32,836 nt of DNA from Peptococcaceae bacterium. Its GTDB lineage: Bacteria > Bacillota > Desulfotomaculia > Desulfotomaculales > JACDOK01. This document shows positions 24,362-30,272 of the stretch, one piece after another (within the stretch, counting starts at the first letter, position 1; every line of letters begins with the position of its first letter). The notes under the pieces are model-generated. The model searched no databases. It was not told the origin of the DNA and worked only from the letters and a program-made list of their open reading frames with translations. A program made the position numbers and the translations under genes. The stretch is from NCBI GenBank assembly GCA_017656185.1, contig JACDOK010000022.1:1-32836 (forward strand), written 5' to 3'.

Positions 24362-26728
24362 ATGGCCAAACGCAAAAGCAAACGCAAAACTAAAGATACC
24401 ACCGCACCGGCACGAACAACAACACCAGCCGCATCCCGGCCCCTAATCTGGGAAATCGCCTTCTGGGGCCTCGCGGCCTTGCTCTTTTTCTCCCCCTATT
24501 TCCGCGGCCTTTTCTTCCCTTCGGAGCAGTACAAATTCCTCGTCCTGGCCGCCGTGGTCTTCTGGCTGGTCTGGTTGGGTAAATGGGCCCTGCGGCAGAA
24601 CAAGTTCTTCGAACACCCTTTGGACTACCTGGTTTTCGGCCTGCCGGTCGTCTACCTCTACAGCGCCTTCTTCGCGGTCAACACCGGCGATGCCGTCAAC
24701 GAGGTGATCAAGTACACCCTCTACTTCCTGGCCTTCTGGTCGGCCGCCCGCCTGCTGACTGGCCGTAAGGACATCAATACCATGTTCAAGGTCATTTACG
24801 GGGCCGCCATCGTGGTGTCCCTGGCCGGTCTGGCCACCGCTACCGGTATTGTGTATATTAAAGACGGCTTTTTAAACGGCCGCATCTATTCCTCTTTCCA
24901 GTACCCCAATGCTTTAGCCAGTTATCTAATGGCCGTGTTCTTCATCGGGCTTTACCTCTGGCAGGACGCTGTTATAAAAGGAAAGAAAAGTTTTTATCCC
25001 TATCTCTACGCGGCGGGGAACTTCATTATCTTTACGGTCTTCTTGGGCACGCAGTCCAACGGCGGCACGCTGGTATTCCTGCTGATGCTGCCGCTGTTCA
25101 TCACCGGCGTGGCGAAAGAATGGCGCATCCCCCACATCTGGCATTTTGTCCTGGTGGCCCTCCCCTCGGCTCTGGCGATCAACCGCTTTCTCGCTGCTGT
25201 GGCCGCCGAGAAATTTAACGCCGCCTGGGGATGGGTTTTTATAGGGTTACTCCTGGCCGCAGCCGGACAGGCCTTGTTTGACCTGTGGGACCGCCGGGGC
25301 CTTTCAGCCAAGCTGGGAGGTTACCGCCGGATAATTACCTGGGGTTCCTTTGGCGCTTTCGGTGCTACCATCCTCGGCGCGCTGGTTTACGCCTTTACCA
25401 ACCCGGCGCTGCAGGGCAAAATTCAGGGACTGGTAAAGATGCGCAGCGCGGTAACTCGCCTTGACTTTATCGGTGACGCTTTGGAAATGATGACGGCCCG
25501 GCCCCTGACCGGCTGGGGCGGCGGCGGGTGGCAGGAGGCCTATCAGGCTTTTTTAAACTATAACTTCATTTCCCGCCAGGTCCACAGCCACTACGCCCAG
25601 GTTGGGGTGGAGACCGGCATTATCGGTGTCGCCCTGTTTGCCGTCATCTGGGCAGTGTTCCTTTGGACCGGCCACAAACTGTACCACGGTTCTAAGGGCC
25701 AGCCGGAACGCCGCACGCTGGTCTGGGTAACCACCGTCGCGGCCCTGGGCATCGGCCTGCACGCCGCCATCGACTTCGACCTGTCCCTGAGCGCTTTGAC
25801 CCTGGTGTTGTTTACCCTGATGGGCGTTATGGCCGGTTTGGCCCGGCAGGCCGGCGCGGCGGCAGAAGCCGGCGCGGCGCACAGCAGAGGTAAGTACGTA
25901 CCGCCTGATAACCTTCGCCTGGTAGCGGTATCGGCTGTTACGGTATTGATAATAGCCGCCGGGGTCTGTTTCTCCCTGGCGAGCAGCTATGCCGTGCAGG
26001 GAGCGGCCCGGTTCAACAAGGGTGATTTCAAGGGCGGGTTAGAGCTTTTACACAAGGCGCAGACCTGCAATCCCTTTAAAGCCGACTACCATACCGCCCT
26101 GGCTCAGGCTTACAAAGCACGGGGTGAACTCGACAAGGCCCTGGAGCAGGCCGAACTCGCGGTCTCCAAGAGTAAGTATGACCCCGCCCGCTACCAGATG
26201 CTGGCGACCGTGTATTACGCCAAAGAAGATTACGAGGCGTCGGTTCAAAATGCCGAAAAGGCCGTCTCTGTTGCGCCGTTGAAACGCCAGGTATATGAAT
26301 TTTTGACGGAAGCCTGTTTCTTGGCGGGGCAGGGGGCACTGGAGAAAGGCGAAAAGGATGCGGCCCGGGGATACCTGGAAAAGGCGCTGAACGTACCCGA
26401 GCGCATGCAGCAGATTATGGCGGGGCTCAGTGAAGATGAAAAGAAGCTCTGGCAAAATCCAAAGCTGGTTCCATCGCGTAAAATGCAGCTGCACCTCGGC
26501 GCCTCTCACTACCTGATGGGCAATTTTGATGCGGCGGTTGAGAACATGGAAAATGCCGCCAAGGACAAAGACCTTAAACCCGAGGCCCTGATGTGGCTGT
26601 CCCTGGCCCGCGAGCAGCAGGGCAAAACCCAAGAAGCTGAAAAACTTCTCAACGAAGCCAAAAAACTCAACCCCAACATCACCGCTAAATACGACCAGGC
26701 CAAACAACTCCCTGTTCTAAGCCAGTAA
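24362..26728 (+). CDS. O-antigen ligase-like membrane protein with C-terminal TPR domain
   Basis: A 788-residue protein. Residues 1-30 are a Lys/Arg-rich cytoplasmic start. About 11-12 membrane segments follow (35-540), and the Wzy_C/WaaL-type loop includes NGRIYSSFQYPNALASYLMA, an external loop with LTGWGGGGWQEAYQAF, and VHSHYAQVGVETGIIGVALF. After the last helix (near 535) come at least four TPR-type repeats (ARFNKGDFKGGLELLHKAQ; AQAYKARGELDKALEQAELA; ATVYYAKEDYEASVQNAEKA; ASHYLMGNFDAAVENMENA). Such proteins transfer or polymerise glycans, including onto S-layer proteins or pilins. With an SLH protein just upstream, a role in surface glycosylation is plausible but inferred. ATG 24362 follows AAAGGAAGGA. 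Many codons end in C. Confidence 0.85.
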   Translation: MAKRKSKRKTKDTTAPARTTTPAASRPLIWEIAFWGLAALLFFSPYFRGLFFPSEQYKFLVLAAVVFWLVWLGKWALRQNKFFEHPLDYLVFGLPVVYLYSAFFAVNTGDAVNEVIKYTLYFLAFWSAARLLTGRKDINTMFKVIYGAAIVVSLAGLATATGIVYIKDGFLNGRIYSSFQYPNALASYLMAVFFIGLYLWQDAVIKGKKSFYPYLYAAGNFIIFTVFLGTQSNGGTLVFLLMLPLFITGVAKEWRIPHIWHFVLVALPSALAINRFLAAVAAEKFNAAWGWVFIGLLLAAAGQALFDLWDRRGLSAKLGGYRRIITWGSFGAFGATILGALVYAFTNPALQGKIQGLVKMRSAVTRLDFIGDALEMMTARPLTGWGGGGWQEAYQAFLNYNFISRQVHSHYAQVGVETGIIGVALFAVIWAVFLWTGHKLYHGSKGQPERRTLVWVTTVAALGIGLHAAIDFDLSLSALTLVLFTLMGVMAGLARQAGAAAEAGAAHSRGKYVPPDNLRLVAVSAVTVLIIAAGVCFSLASSYAVQGAARFNKGDFKGGLELLHKAQTCNPFKADYHTALAQAYKARGELDKALEQAELAVSKSKYDPARYQMLATVYYAKEDYEASVQNAEKAVSVAPLKRQVYEFLTEACFLAGQGALEKGEKDAARGYLEKALNVPERMQQIMAGLSEDEKKLWQNPKLVPSRKMQLHLGASHYLMGNFDAAVENMENAAKDKDLKPEALMWLSLAREQQGKTQEAEKLLNEAKKLNPNITAKYDQAKQLPVLSQ

Positions 26729-26880
26729 CACATAACTTAGAAGGATAAGCGCTGGCGTTGTAGAGTAGGAACATTTCGTATAATTTATACAGTGGATATG
26801 GAAGAACTGATAGTGGCTGTGTCGGCAGTATTGCCGCGTGGTAAGGTTTATAAAAGGTAAGAGAACTTGGGGCCAACAAT

Positions 26881-26927
26881 GTAAGGGAGGGTCTTGACCC
26901 TCCCGTAACTTTAAAGTAATGCCAAAG
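26881..26927 (+). repeat. Hairpin cassette, GTAGG...CCCCAAAGGAATGCC family, copy 1
   Basis: GTAAGGGAGGGTC, loop TT, GACCCTCCCG, then the degenerate tail AACTTTAAAGTAATGCC. Relatives at 28116-28164, 28167-28220, 28225-28272 and (truncated) 32208-32250. Confidence 0.7.
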
Positions 26928-26978
26928 TTCAGCGAATGCAGTAAGCATTATCACAGGCGCTCAAGCGCCGTATCACAG

Positions 26979-27067
26979 CCCAGCACTAGAAGTTTTCCGT
27001 GATCTTTATGGTTTTTCAACGTTACTTTGATGCTGCTATCTATCAGTAATTACCCCTGAGTGCTGGG
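26979..27067 (+). repeat. ~100-bp inverted-repeat-bounded element, copy 1
   Basis: Begins CCCAGCACT and ends CTGAGTGCTGGG, which are complementary ends. It lacks 11 bases (CAGTGAACAAT) present after the left end in copies 2 and 3. The interior (AGAAGTTTTCCGTGATCTTT onward) is otherwise identical to copy 2 at 27699-27798. Both ends are flanked by GTATCACAG linkers. Confidence 0.9.
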
Positions 27068-27109
27068 CGTATCACAGCGACCGAAGGGAAGCGAGAAATG
27101 TAATCGCTT

Positions 27110-27478
27110 TTATTCTCCCATTTCTCTTGTGGATGTAAGCAGCTTGTTCAATCTTACTGATAAATCACGAATGCGTTTTTCCAAATTATCTAAAGATTCA
27201 TCGGTGAGAAAACTTAACTCGTGAGCGATTAATAAGTGGCTACGAAGTTCAGTAAGTGAACCCCGGGCAGTAATAAAAAACTTACATTTATCCCTGAAAT
27301 GATATCGTCCAAAGCCTTCAGCAATATTTGCGGCAACAGAAACAACTGCCCGCTTGATTTGTGCTGTAAGTGCATATTGCTCATCAGCAGGAAATATATT
27401 AAGTATCTTGTAAGTTTCTATAGCTAAGTCTTTTGCCAGTTGCCAAACTTTCAGATCAGTAAACGAACCTTGCGGCAT
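27110..27478 (-). CDS. Four-helix-bundle protein (23S rRNA intervening-sequence type)
   Basis: A 122-residue protein of the four-helix-bundle/S23 family: FTDLKVWQLAKDLAIETYKI, LTAQIKRAVVSVAANIAEGF (conserved helix 2 motif), ITARGSLTELRSHLLIAHEL (helix 3) and a basic last helix. The family was first seen in insertions in 23S rRNA genes and is related to the Avd accessory protein of diversity-generating retroelements; it forms basic pentamers, but its role outside DGRs is unknown. ATG 27478 has GAGGAGGG about 9 bases upstream. It is bracketed by two same-orientation copies of the ~100-bp element, which suggests movement or duplication as a unit. No reverse transcriptase was seen. Confidence 0.88.
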   Translation of the reverse strand: MPQGSFTDLKVWQLAKDLAIETYKILNIFPADEQYALTAQIKRAVVSVAANIAEGFGRYHFRDKCKFFITARGSLTELRSHLLIAHELSFLTDESLDNLEKRIRDLSVRLNKLLTSTREMGE

Positions 27479-27567
27479 CTACTTATCCCTCCTCAATACT
27501 AGGAAAGTAATTGGGCAAGTTTTTCCGTATTCCTTTAGATGGCATATTTTCTAGCGGACATAGCCCG

Positions 27568-27698
27568 GTATTACAACGGCTTTGCCGCGTATCTCAGCAA
27601 CCGCAAGGAGCGAAGAATGTCGTATCTCAGGGCCGCAGGCCCGTATCACAGCCCAGCTTATGCTGGGCGTATCACAGGCACGAAGTGCCGTATCTCAG
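27568..27698 (+). repeat. Chain of 9-bp linkers alternating with variable hairpins
   Basis: Linkers GTATCTCAG (27589, 27622, 27690) and GTATCACAG (27643, 27669) separate short palindromes of different sequence: CGGC/GCCG, GGGCC-GCA-GGCCC, CCCAGC-TTAT-GCTGGG and GGCAC-GAA-GTGCC. Arms differ from unit to unit, yet each pairs with its partner. Confidence 0.92.
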
Positions 27699-27798
27699 CC
27701 CAGCACTCAGTGAACAATAGAAGTTTTCCGTGATCTTTATGGTTTTTCAACGTTACTTTGATGCTGCTATCTATCAGTAATTACCCCTGAGTGCTGGG
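27699..27798 (+). repeat. ~100-bp inverted-repeat-bounded element, copy 2
   Basis: Ends CCCAGCACTCAG and CTGAGTGCTGGG are perfect 12-bp complements. The interior matches copy 1 and, less closely, copy 3. No coding sequence is inside. Confidence 0.92.
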
Positions 27799-27829
27799 CG
27801 AATCACAGCGACCGAAGGGAGCGAAAACT

Positions 27830-28045
27830 ATGCTCTTCGGCTTCGGCTTCAAAAACAAAACCGTCAAAGAACTCCGCAAAAACCAGGGCCTCACCGCCAA
27901 GGAACTGGCCCAAAAACTGAAACTCGACACCATCGACATCCTCAAATACGACCACACCAAACTCAAAGACGTCCCGGAACCCCTCCAAACCAAACTCATT
28001 CCCATCCTCCGCGGCGACTACATGGACAAAATCCCCTGGCTGTAG
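27830..28045 (+). CDS. Small helix-turn-helix protein (71 residues)
   Basis: MLFGFGFKNK, then a short helix-turn-helix (VKELRKNQGLTAKELAQKLK, then LDTIDILKYDH) and a basic C-terminal part ending DKIPWL. It resembles XRE-type minimal DNA-binding proteins; the target is unknown. ATG 27830 is chosen because GGGAG (27817-27821) lies 8 bases upstream. That ribosome site is the right arm of a repeat hairpin, so the repeat supplies the translation signal. Codons are strikingly C-ended (CTC, ATC, ACC, AAC), like the ligase gene at 24362, which argues that it is a true, native gene. An upstream GTG at 27791 lies in the repeat and is unlikely. Confidence 0.7.
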   Translation: MLFGFGFKNKTVKELRKNQGLTAKELAQKLKLDTIDILKYDHTKLKDVPEPLQTKLIPILRGDYMDKIPWL

Positions 28046-28047
28046 GA

Positions 28048-28096
28048 GCGTGAGGCGTAAGGTGTGAGGAGTAAGGAGTAAAGGGTGAGGAATGAA
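28048..28096 (+). repeat. 7-bp repeat array (GAGTAAG/GTGTGAG family)
   Basis: Seven heptamers: GCGTGAG, GCGTAAG, GTGTGAG, GAGTAAG, GAGTAAA, GGGTGAG, GAATGAA. A nine-unit array of the same type lies in the opposite orientation at 32145-32207. Confidence 0.8.
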
Positions 28097-28115
28097 ATGA
28101 GCTTAAACAGAATGT

Positions 28116-28272
28116 AGGAGCACATCTTGATGCGCCCGTAAGCCCAAAGGAATGCCTCAGAAGTGTAGGAGCGGTTCTCCGCGTCTGCCCGCCAAGGACC
28201 CCAAACCAAATGCTTTCAATAAACGTAGGGGAGGGTTTGCAACCCTCCCGGACCCCAAAGAAATACCCTCAA
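28116..28272 (+). repeat. Three tandem hairpin cassettes (GTAGG...CCCCAAAGGAATGCC family)
   Basis: Units at 28116-28164, 28167-28220 and 28225-28272. Each starts GTAGG, has a variable palindrome (for example GGGAGGGTT-TGC-AACCCTCCC at 28229-28249) and ends in a conserved CCCAAA-rich tail. Confidence 0.8.
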
Positions 28273-28274
28273 TC

Positions 28275-28332
28275 CAACGTCGAACGTCGAACGTTGAACC
28301 TTGAACGTCGAACGATTATCGTCGAACCTCGA
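28275..28332 (+). repeat. 7-bp repeat array (GAACGTC/GAACGTT family)
   Basis: Heptamers CAACGTC, GAACGTC, GAACGTT, GAACCTT, GAACGTC, then an interrupted pair ending GAACCTCGAC; same family as 5030-5162. Confidence 0.85.
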
Positions 28333-28353
28333 CAGCGAAGCGCAGCGAGCGAA

Positions 28354-28980
28354 TCACAGCGTTTGCATCAACTCCCTCTGCTGCCGCAAAAAATATTCCT
28401 TAACATCTTCCCACTTCACCGGTTTCAACATCAAGGGGTTAACTTCTCTCTCGGCATCTTCAAAGTAACCGATACTCCTAATCAAATGATACTTGCTGTA
28501 TGCCACACGCTTGTATTTCTTTTCAAACAACCCCATTAAGCTTTTAAGGTCAATTATTTCTTGGGTAATAAAATACAGGTCAATAAAGTCTTTTTTACTG
28601 CCCCGGCTTGAAATAGCCGTTATTTTCATCAGAGCAATGTCTCTTAGATCCGCAAGTTGACATCCCATAAAGCTTTCAGTGGGGTACAGTAAAGGGTACT
28701 TATAAAGTAAAAAGCTGAGCTTAACTCCATTTAATAACCCGTGTACGGTGCCGTGGTCCTCCCTGGAAAGGGCAAAAGATCCCAATTCACTCAATCGTTG
28801 TATAAGGTCAAAAGTATTAAAGTCGTCCCGGCTGAAAAAATCAAAATCCTCGGAGATACGGTGCCCTAAATATAAAGCTGCCGCCGTCCCACCTGCAAGA
28901 TAAAAGTTTTGCAAAATGCCGTGGCGGGCTAGTAGTTCCAGAAGACGTTTCCGGTCTTTGGAGATGACTTCTTCAAACAA
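28354..28980 (-). CDS. AbiEii/AbiGii-type nucleotidyltransferase (toxin-like)
   Basis: A 208-residue protein of the AbiEii nucleotidyltransferase family. It has the signature NFYLAGGTAAALYLGHRISE then DFDFFSRDDF (GG at 30-31, DFDFF Asp45/Asp47) and DLRDIALMKITAISSRGSKK DFID, the distal Lys/Asp motif. Relatives are toxins of type IV toxin-antitoxin or abortive-infection systems that modify tRNA with NTPs. TTG 28980 is preferred because GGGAGG lies 7 bases upstream; a TTG 13 codons earlier has none. It overlaps the DUF6922 gene by about 50 bases, so the pair is cotranscribed. The C-terminus meets the repeat block at 28333-28358. Confidence 0.82.
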   Translation of the reverse strand: MFEEVISKDRKRLLELLARHGILQNFYLAGGTAAALYLGHRISEDFDFFSRDDFNTFDLIQRLSELGSFALSREDHGTVHGLLNGVKLSFLLYKYPLLYPTESFMGCQLADLRDIALMKITAISSRGSKKDFIDLYFITQEIIDLKSLMGLFEKKYKRVAYSKYHLIRSIGYFEDAEREVNPLMLKPVKWEDVKEYFLRQQRELMQTL

Positions 28981-29237
28981 ACTATTTCCTCCCGGGGCAA
29001 ATTGAAATAATTCTGCCAAAGATACGCCGTCTTTTTAGAAATATTCCGACTTTTTTTTACTACTTCTTGCAGTTGCTCATCTCGATAAAATGCCATTAAC
29101 CACCTTATGGCATCATCGTTGCCGTATTCCAAAAGCCTTTCAATTACGAAAAAATAGTCCCCAACCGGATTGATCGTTGATGCATCTACATCCCAAAAAA
29201 AGGGATGGGTAAACTCCGGCAATGAGTCCTCCCGCAT
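28929..29237 (-). CDS. DUF6922-type protein, probable antitoxin partner
   Basis: A 102-residue protein with the family pattern LPEFTHPFFWDVDASTINPV, then DYFFVIERLLEYGNDDAIRW, a helical part with VVKKSRNISKKTAYLWQNYF and the tail REEIVCLKKSS. Such proteins usually sit before AbiEii-type nucleotidyltransferases and are thought to be the antitoxin or regulator. The start is ATG 29237 (AAGGG 11 bases upstream); ATG 29246 is the alternative. It follows a good promoter. Confidence 0.75.
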   Translation of the reverse strand: MREDSLPEFTHPFFWDVDASTINPVGDYFFVIERLLEYGNDDAIRWLMAFYRDEQLQEVVKKSRNISKKTAYLWQNYFNLPREEIVCLKKSSPKTGNVFWNY

Positions 29238-29258
29238 ACCTATCATCACCCTTCTTTC

Positions 29259-29267
29259 ATTATACCA
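29259..29267 (-). promoter_or_regulatory. Extended -10 promoter of the DUF6922/AbiEii pair
   Basis: On the minus strand TGGTATAAT is a perfect extended -10 element 22 bases before ATG 29237. A poor -35 region is expected with an extended -10. The leader would be short. Confidence 0.65.
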
Positions 29268-29324
29268 AAACCAGGAAACAATAAAAAGGAAACTGCTCAC
29301 TGCTGGCTGCTTACTGCTTTCTGA

Positions 29325-29584
29325 GGTATCTATCGTATCACCATTGTGTCACCACTGTATCACCACCGTGTCTCCACTATGTCACCACTGTGTCTCCACG
29401 TATCTCTACCGTGTCCCCACCGTATCTCTACCGTATCACCACCGTATCCCCACCGTATCCCCACCGTGTCTCCACGTATCTCCACCGTATCTCTACTATG
29501 TCACTACCGTGTCTCTACTGTATCTCTACCGTGTCACCACCGTGTCTCCACTGTGTCTCTACCGTATCCCCACCGTATCTCGCC
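29325..29584 (+). repeat. 11-bp minisatellite array, about 24 units
   Basis: Consensus YGTRTCNCYAC (for example CGTATCTCTAC, CGTGTCTCCAC, TGTATCACCAC). Two units are 10 bp long (29400-29409, 29476-29485). It is the complementary orientation of the array at 4881-5030. The gap 29268-29608 holds only this array and the unrecognised 29268-29324; long ORFs in it are repeat artefacts. Confidence 0.95.
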
Positions 29585-29608
29585 GGCGCAGTACGCCGTA
29601 ACATATCC

Positions 29609-29660
29609 TGGAAATTTACGCAAAATCGTAGTACAATAAATGAAATACGCTTAAGCGTAT
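29609..29660 (+). promoter_or_regulatory. Promoter with palindromic operator for mntA-hepT
   Basis: TGGAAA (29609-29614), a 17-base spacer and TACAAT (29632-29637) form a likely sigma-A promoter. A perfect 16-bp palindrome ATACGCTTAAGCGTAT at 29645-29660 covers the expected start site, as expected for an autorepressed toxin-antitoxin operon. Confidence 0.55.
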
Positions 29661-29695
29661 AGAAAAGATGGCTATAGCTTATGGGAGGTCTGGCC

Positions 29696-30058
29696 GTGCT
29701 GACTCCCCAGCAGAAACAAAGGTATGTCTCCGGTTGGTTAAAGAGAGAAAAAGAAAGAGAGGCCCGGCTGAAACAGCAGCACCAGCTGGCATTGAAAAAG
29801 GCCTTTGAAATTGCTCAGATGCTAAAGGCAAAATACGGAGTAAAGAAAGTTGTGCTGTTCGGGTCAGTTGTTAACGGCAAGTATTGGGCACATTCGGACA
29901 TCGACATCGCCGTTCACGGCATGGACGAAGACCGCTATTTGGATATGGCCTGGGAAGCTTCCCAGATCGCTCTGCCTTTCAAGGTGGATCTGCTGCCTTT
30001 CGAGAAAGTTAGCAAGGCTTTGCAGAGAAAAATTACAGATGAAGGGCTGGTAATATAG
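29696..30058 (+). CDS. mntA: MNT-domain minimal nucleotidyltransferase (MntA-type antitoxin)
   Basis: A 120-residue protein with a basic helical N-terminus and a pol-beta type nucleotidyltransferase core: VVLFGSVVNGKYWAHSDIDI (GSxxxG at 56-61, DxD at 68-70) and a third acidic strand FKVDLLPFEK. In MntA-HepT systems this enzyme AMPylates and so disables the HepT RNase. GTG 29696 is the better start: GGGAGG (29683-29688) is 7-8 bases upstream; an ATG at 29681 overlaps that site. It is followed after 0 bases by the hepT start. Confidence 0.8.
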   Translation: MLTPQQKQRYVSGWLKREKEREARLKQQHQLALKKAFEIAQMLKAKYGVKKVVLFGSVVNGKYWAHSDIDIAVHGMDEDRYLDMAWEASQIALPFKVDLLPFEKVSKALQRKITDEGLVI

Positions 30059-30124
30059 ATGATCCAGAAATTGCTGGTACTTCGTGATGAGATCGAAGAA
30101 GAGCTGGCAAATATCGCCCAGCTT
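30059..30124 (+). pseudogene. hepT: 5' fragment of hepT-like toxin gene, split by TnpB element
   Basis: ATG directly after the mntA stop encodes MIQKLLVLRDEIEEELANIA-QL, the first helix of a HepT-like (HEPN) protein. Then the reading frame enters the mobile element and ends at 30208. The rest of the gene resumes at 31509. Joining codon CTT (30122-30124) to ACA (31509) gives one intact reading frame, so the gene was whole before insertion. Confidence 0.75.
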
Positions 30125-30167
30125 AACTCTCCCGCCGGGAAGTCCCCGTCCGTGAGGGCGGGGATGA

Positions 30168-30272
30168 GGGGCGGGACTGGCGATCATCGAAACACTTGTT
30201 CCGTCTAATTTTCTTCGGTACGATATAGGCATAAAACGGCAACTAAGTAAAGGTGAAGCCGGAAAATGGTAA
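30168..30272 (+). pseudogene. Unrecognised C-terminal protein fragment upstream of TnpB
   Basis: An open frame after a stop at 30165 encodes about 34 residues ending LAIIETLVPSNFLRYDIGIK RQLSKGEAGKW and stops at TAA 30270-30272, overlapping the TnpB ATG (ATGGTAA). The composition looks protein-like, but I do not recognise it. It may be the tail of a gene carried with the element. Confidence 0.35.

Larger units (their letters stand above)
26729..27109. other. Gene-free stretch with repeats
   Basis: 381 bases without a gene. It contains a 9-bp perfect hairpin GGGAGGGTC/GACCCTCCC (26885-26904) with a tail related to the CCCCAAAGGAATGCC family. This is followed by linker-hairpin units (GCGAATGCAGTAAGC, then TATCACAG, GGCGCTCAAGCGCC, GTATCACAG), copy 1 of the ~100-bp inverted-repeat element (26979-27067), and one more linker-hairpin unit to 27095. 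The first 150 bases show no recognisable feature. Confidence 0.8.
27479..27829. other. Gene-free stretch made of hairpin-linker repeats
   Basis: 351 bases without a convincing gene. After about 85 bases of unrecognised sequence, 27568-27698 is a chain of linker-hairpin units, then copy 2 of the inverted-repeat element (27699-27798), then the linker GAATCACAG and hairpin CGACCGAAGGGAGCG up to the next start codon. Confidence 0.85.
28046..28353. other. Gene-free stretch with four repeat families
   Basis: 308 bases: a 7-bp array (28048-28096), three hairpin cassettes with CCCCAAA(GGAATGCC)-type tails (28116-28272), a GAACGTC heptamer array (28275-28332) and a GCGAAGCGCAGCGAGC hairpin followed by the linker GAATCACAG (28333-28358), which reaches the 3' end of the abiEii-like gene. 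Confidence 0.85.

Noticed and set aside
26885-26904. Hairpin GGGAGGGTC/GACCCTCCC as terminator of the ligase gene
   Set aside because: No U-run follows and the same hairpin design recurs in a dispersed repeat family, so it is better listed as a repeat.
27110-27478. Possible diversity-generating retroelement because of the Avd-like four-helix protein
   Set aside because: No reverse transcriptase, template or variable repeat pair was found nearby.
27589-27698. CRISPR-like look of repeated 9-mers with short spacers
   Set aside because: Repeats are only 9 bp, the intervals are palindromes of 12-16 bp and not unique spacers, and there are no cas genes.
27511-27733. Overlapping ORFs of 64-69 codons upstream of the HTH gene
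   Set aside because: They cover the linker-hairpin chain and encode no recognisable protein; no ribosome sites.
29170-29662. Plus-strand ORFs of up to 143 residues over the minisatellite
   Set aside because: Same repeat artefact in three frames; no ribosome site and no non-repeat protein content.
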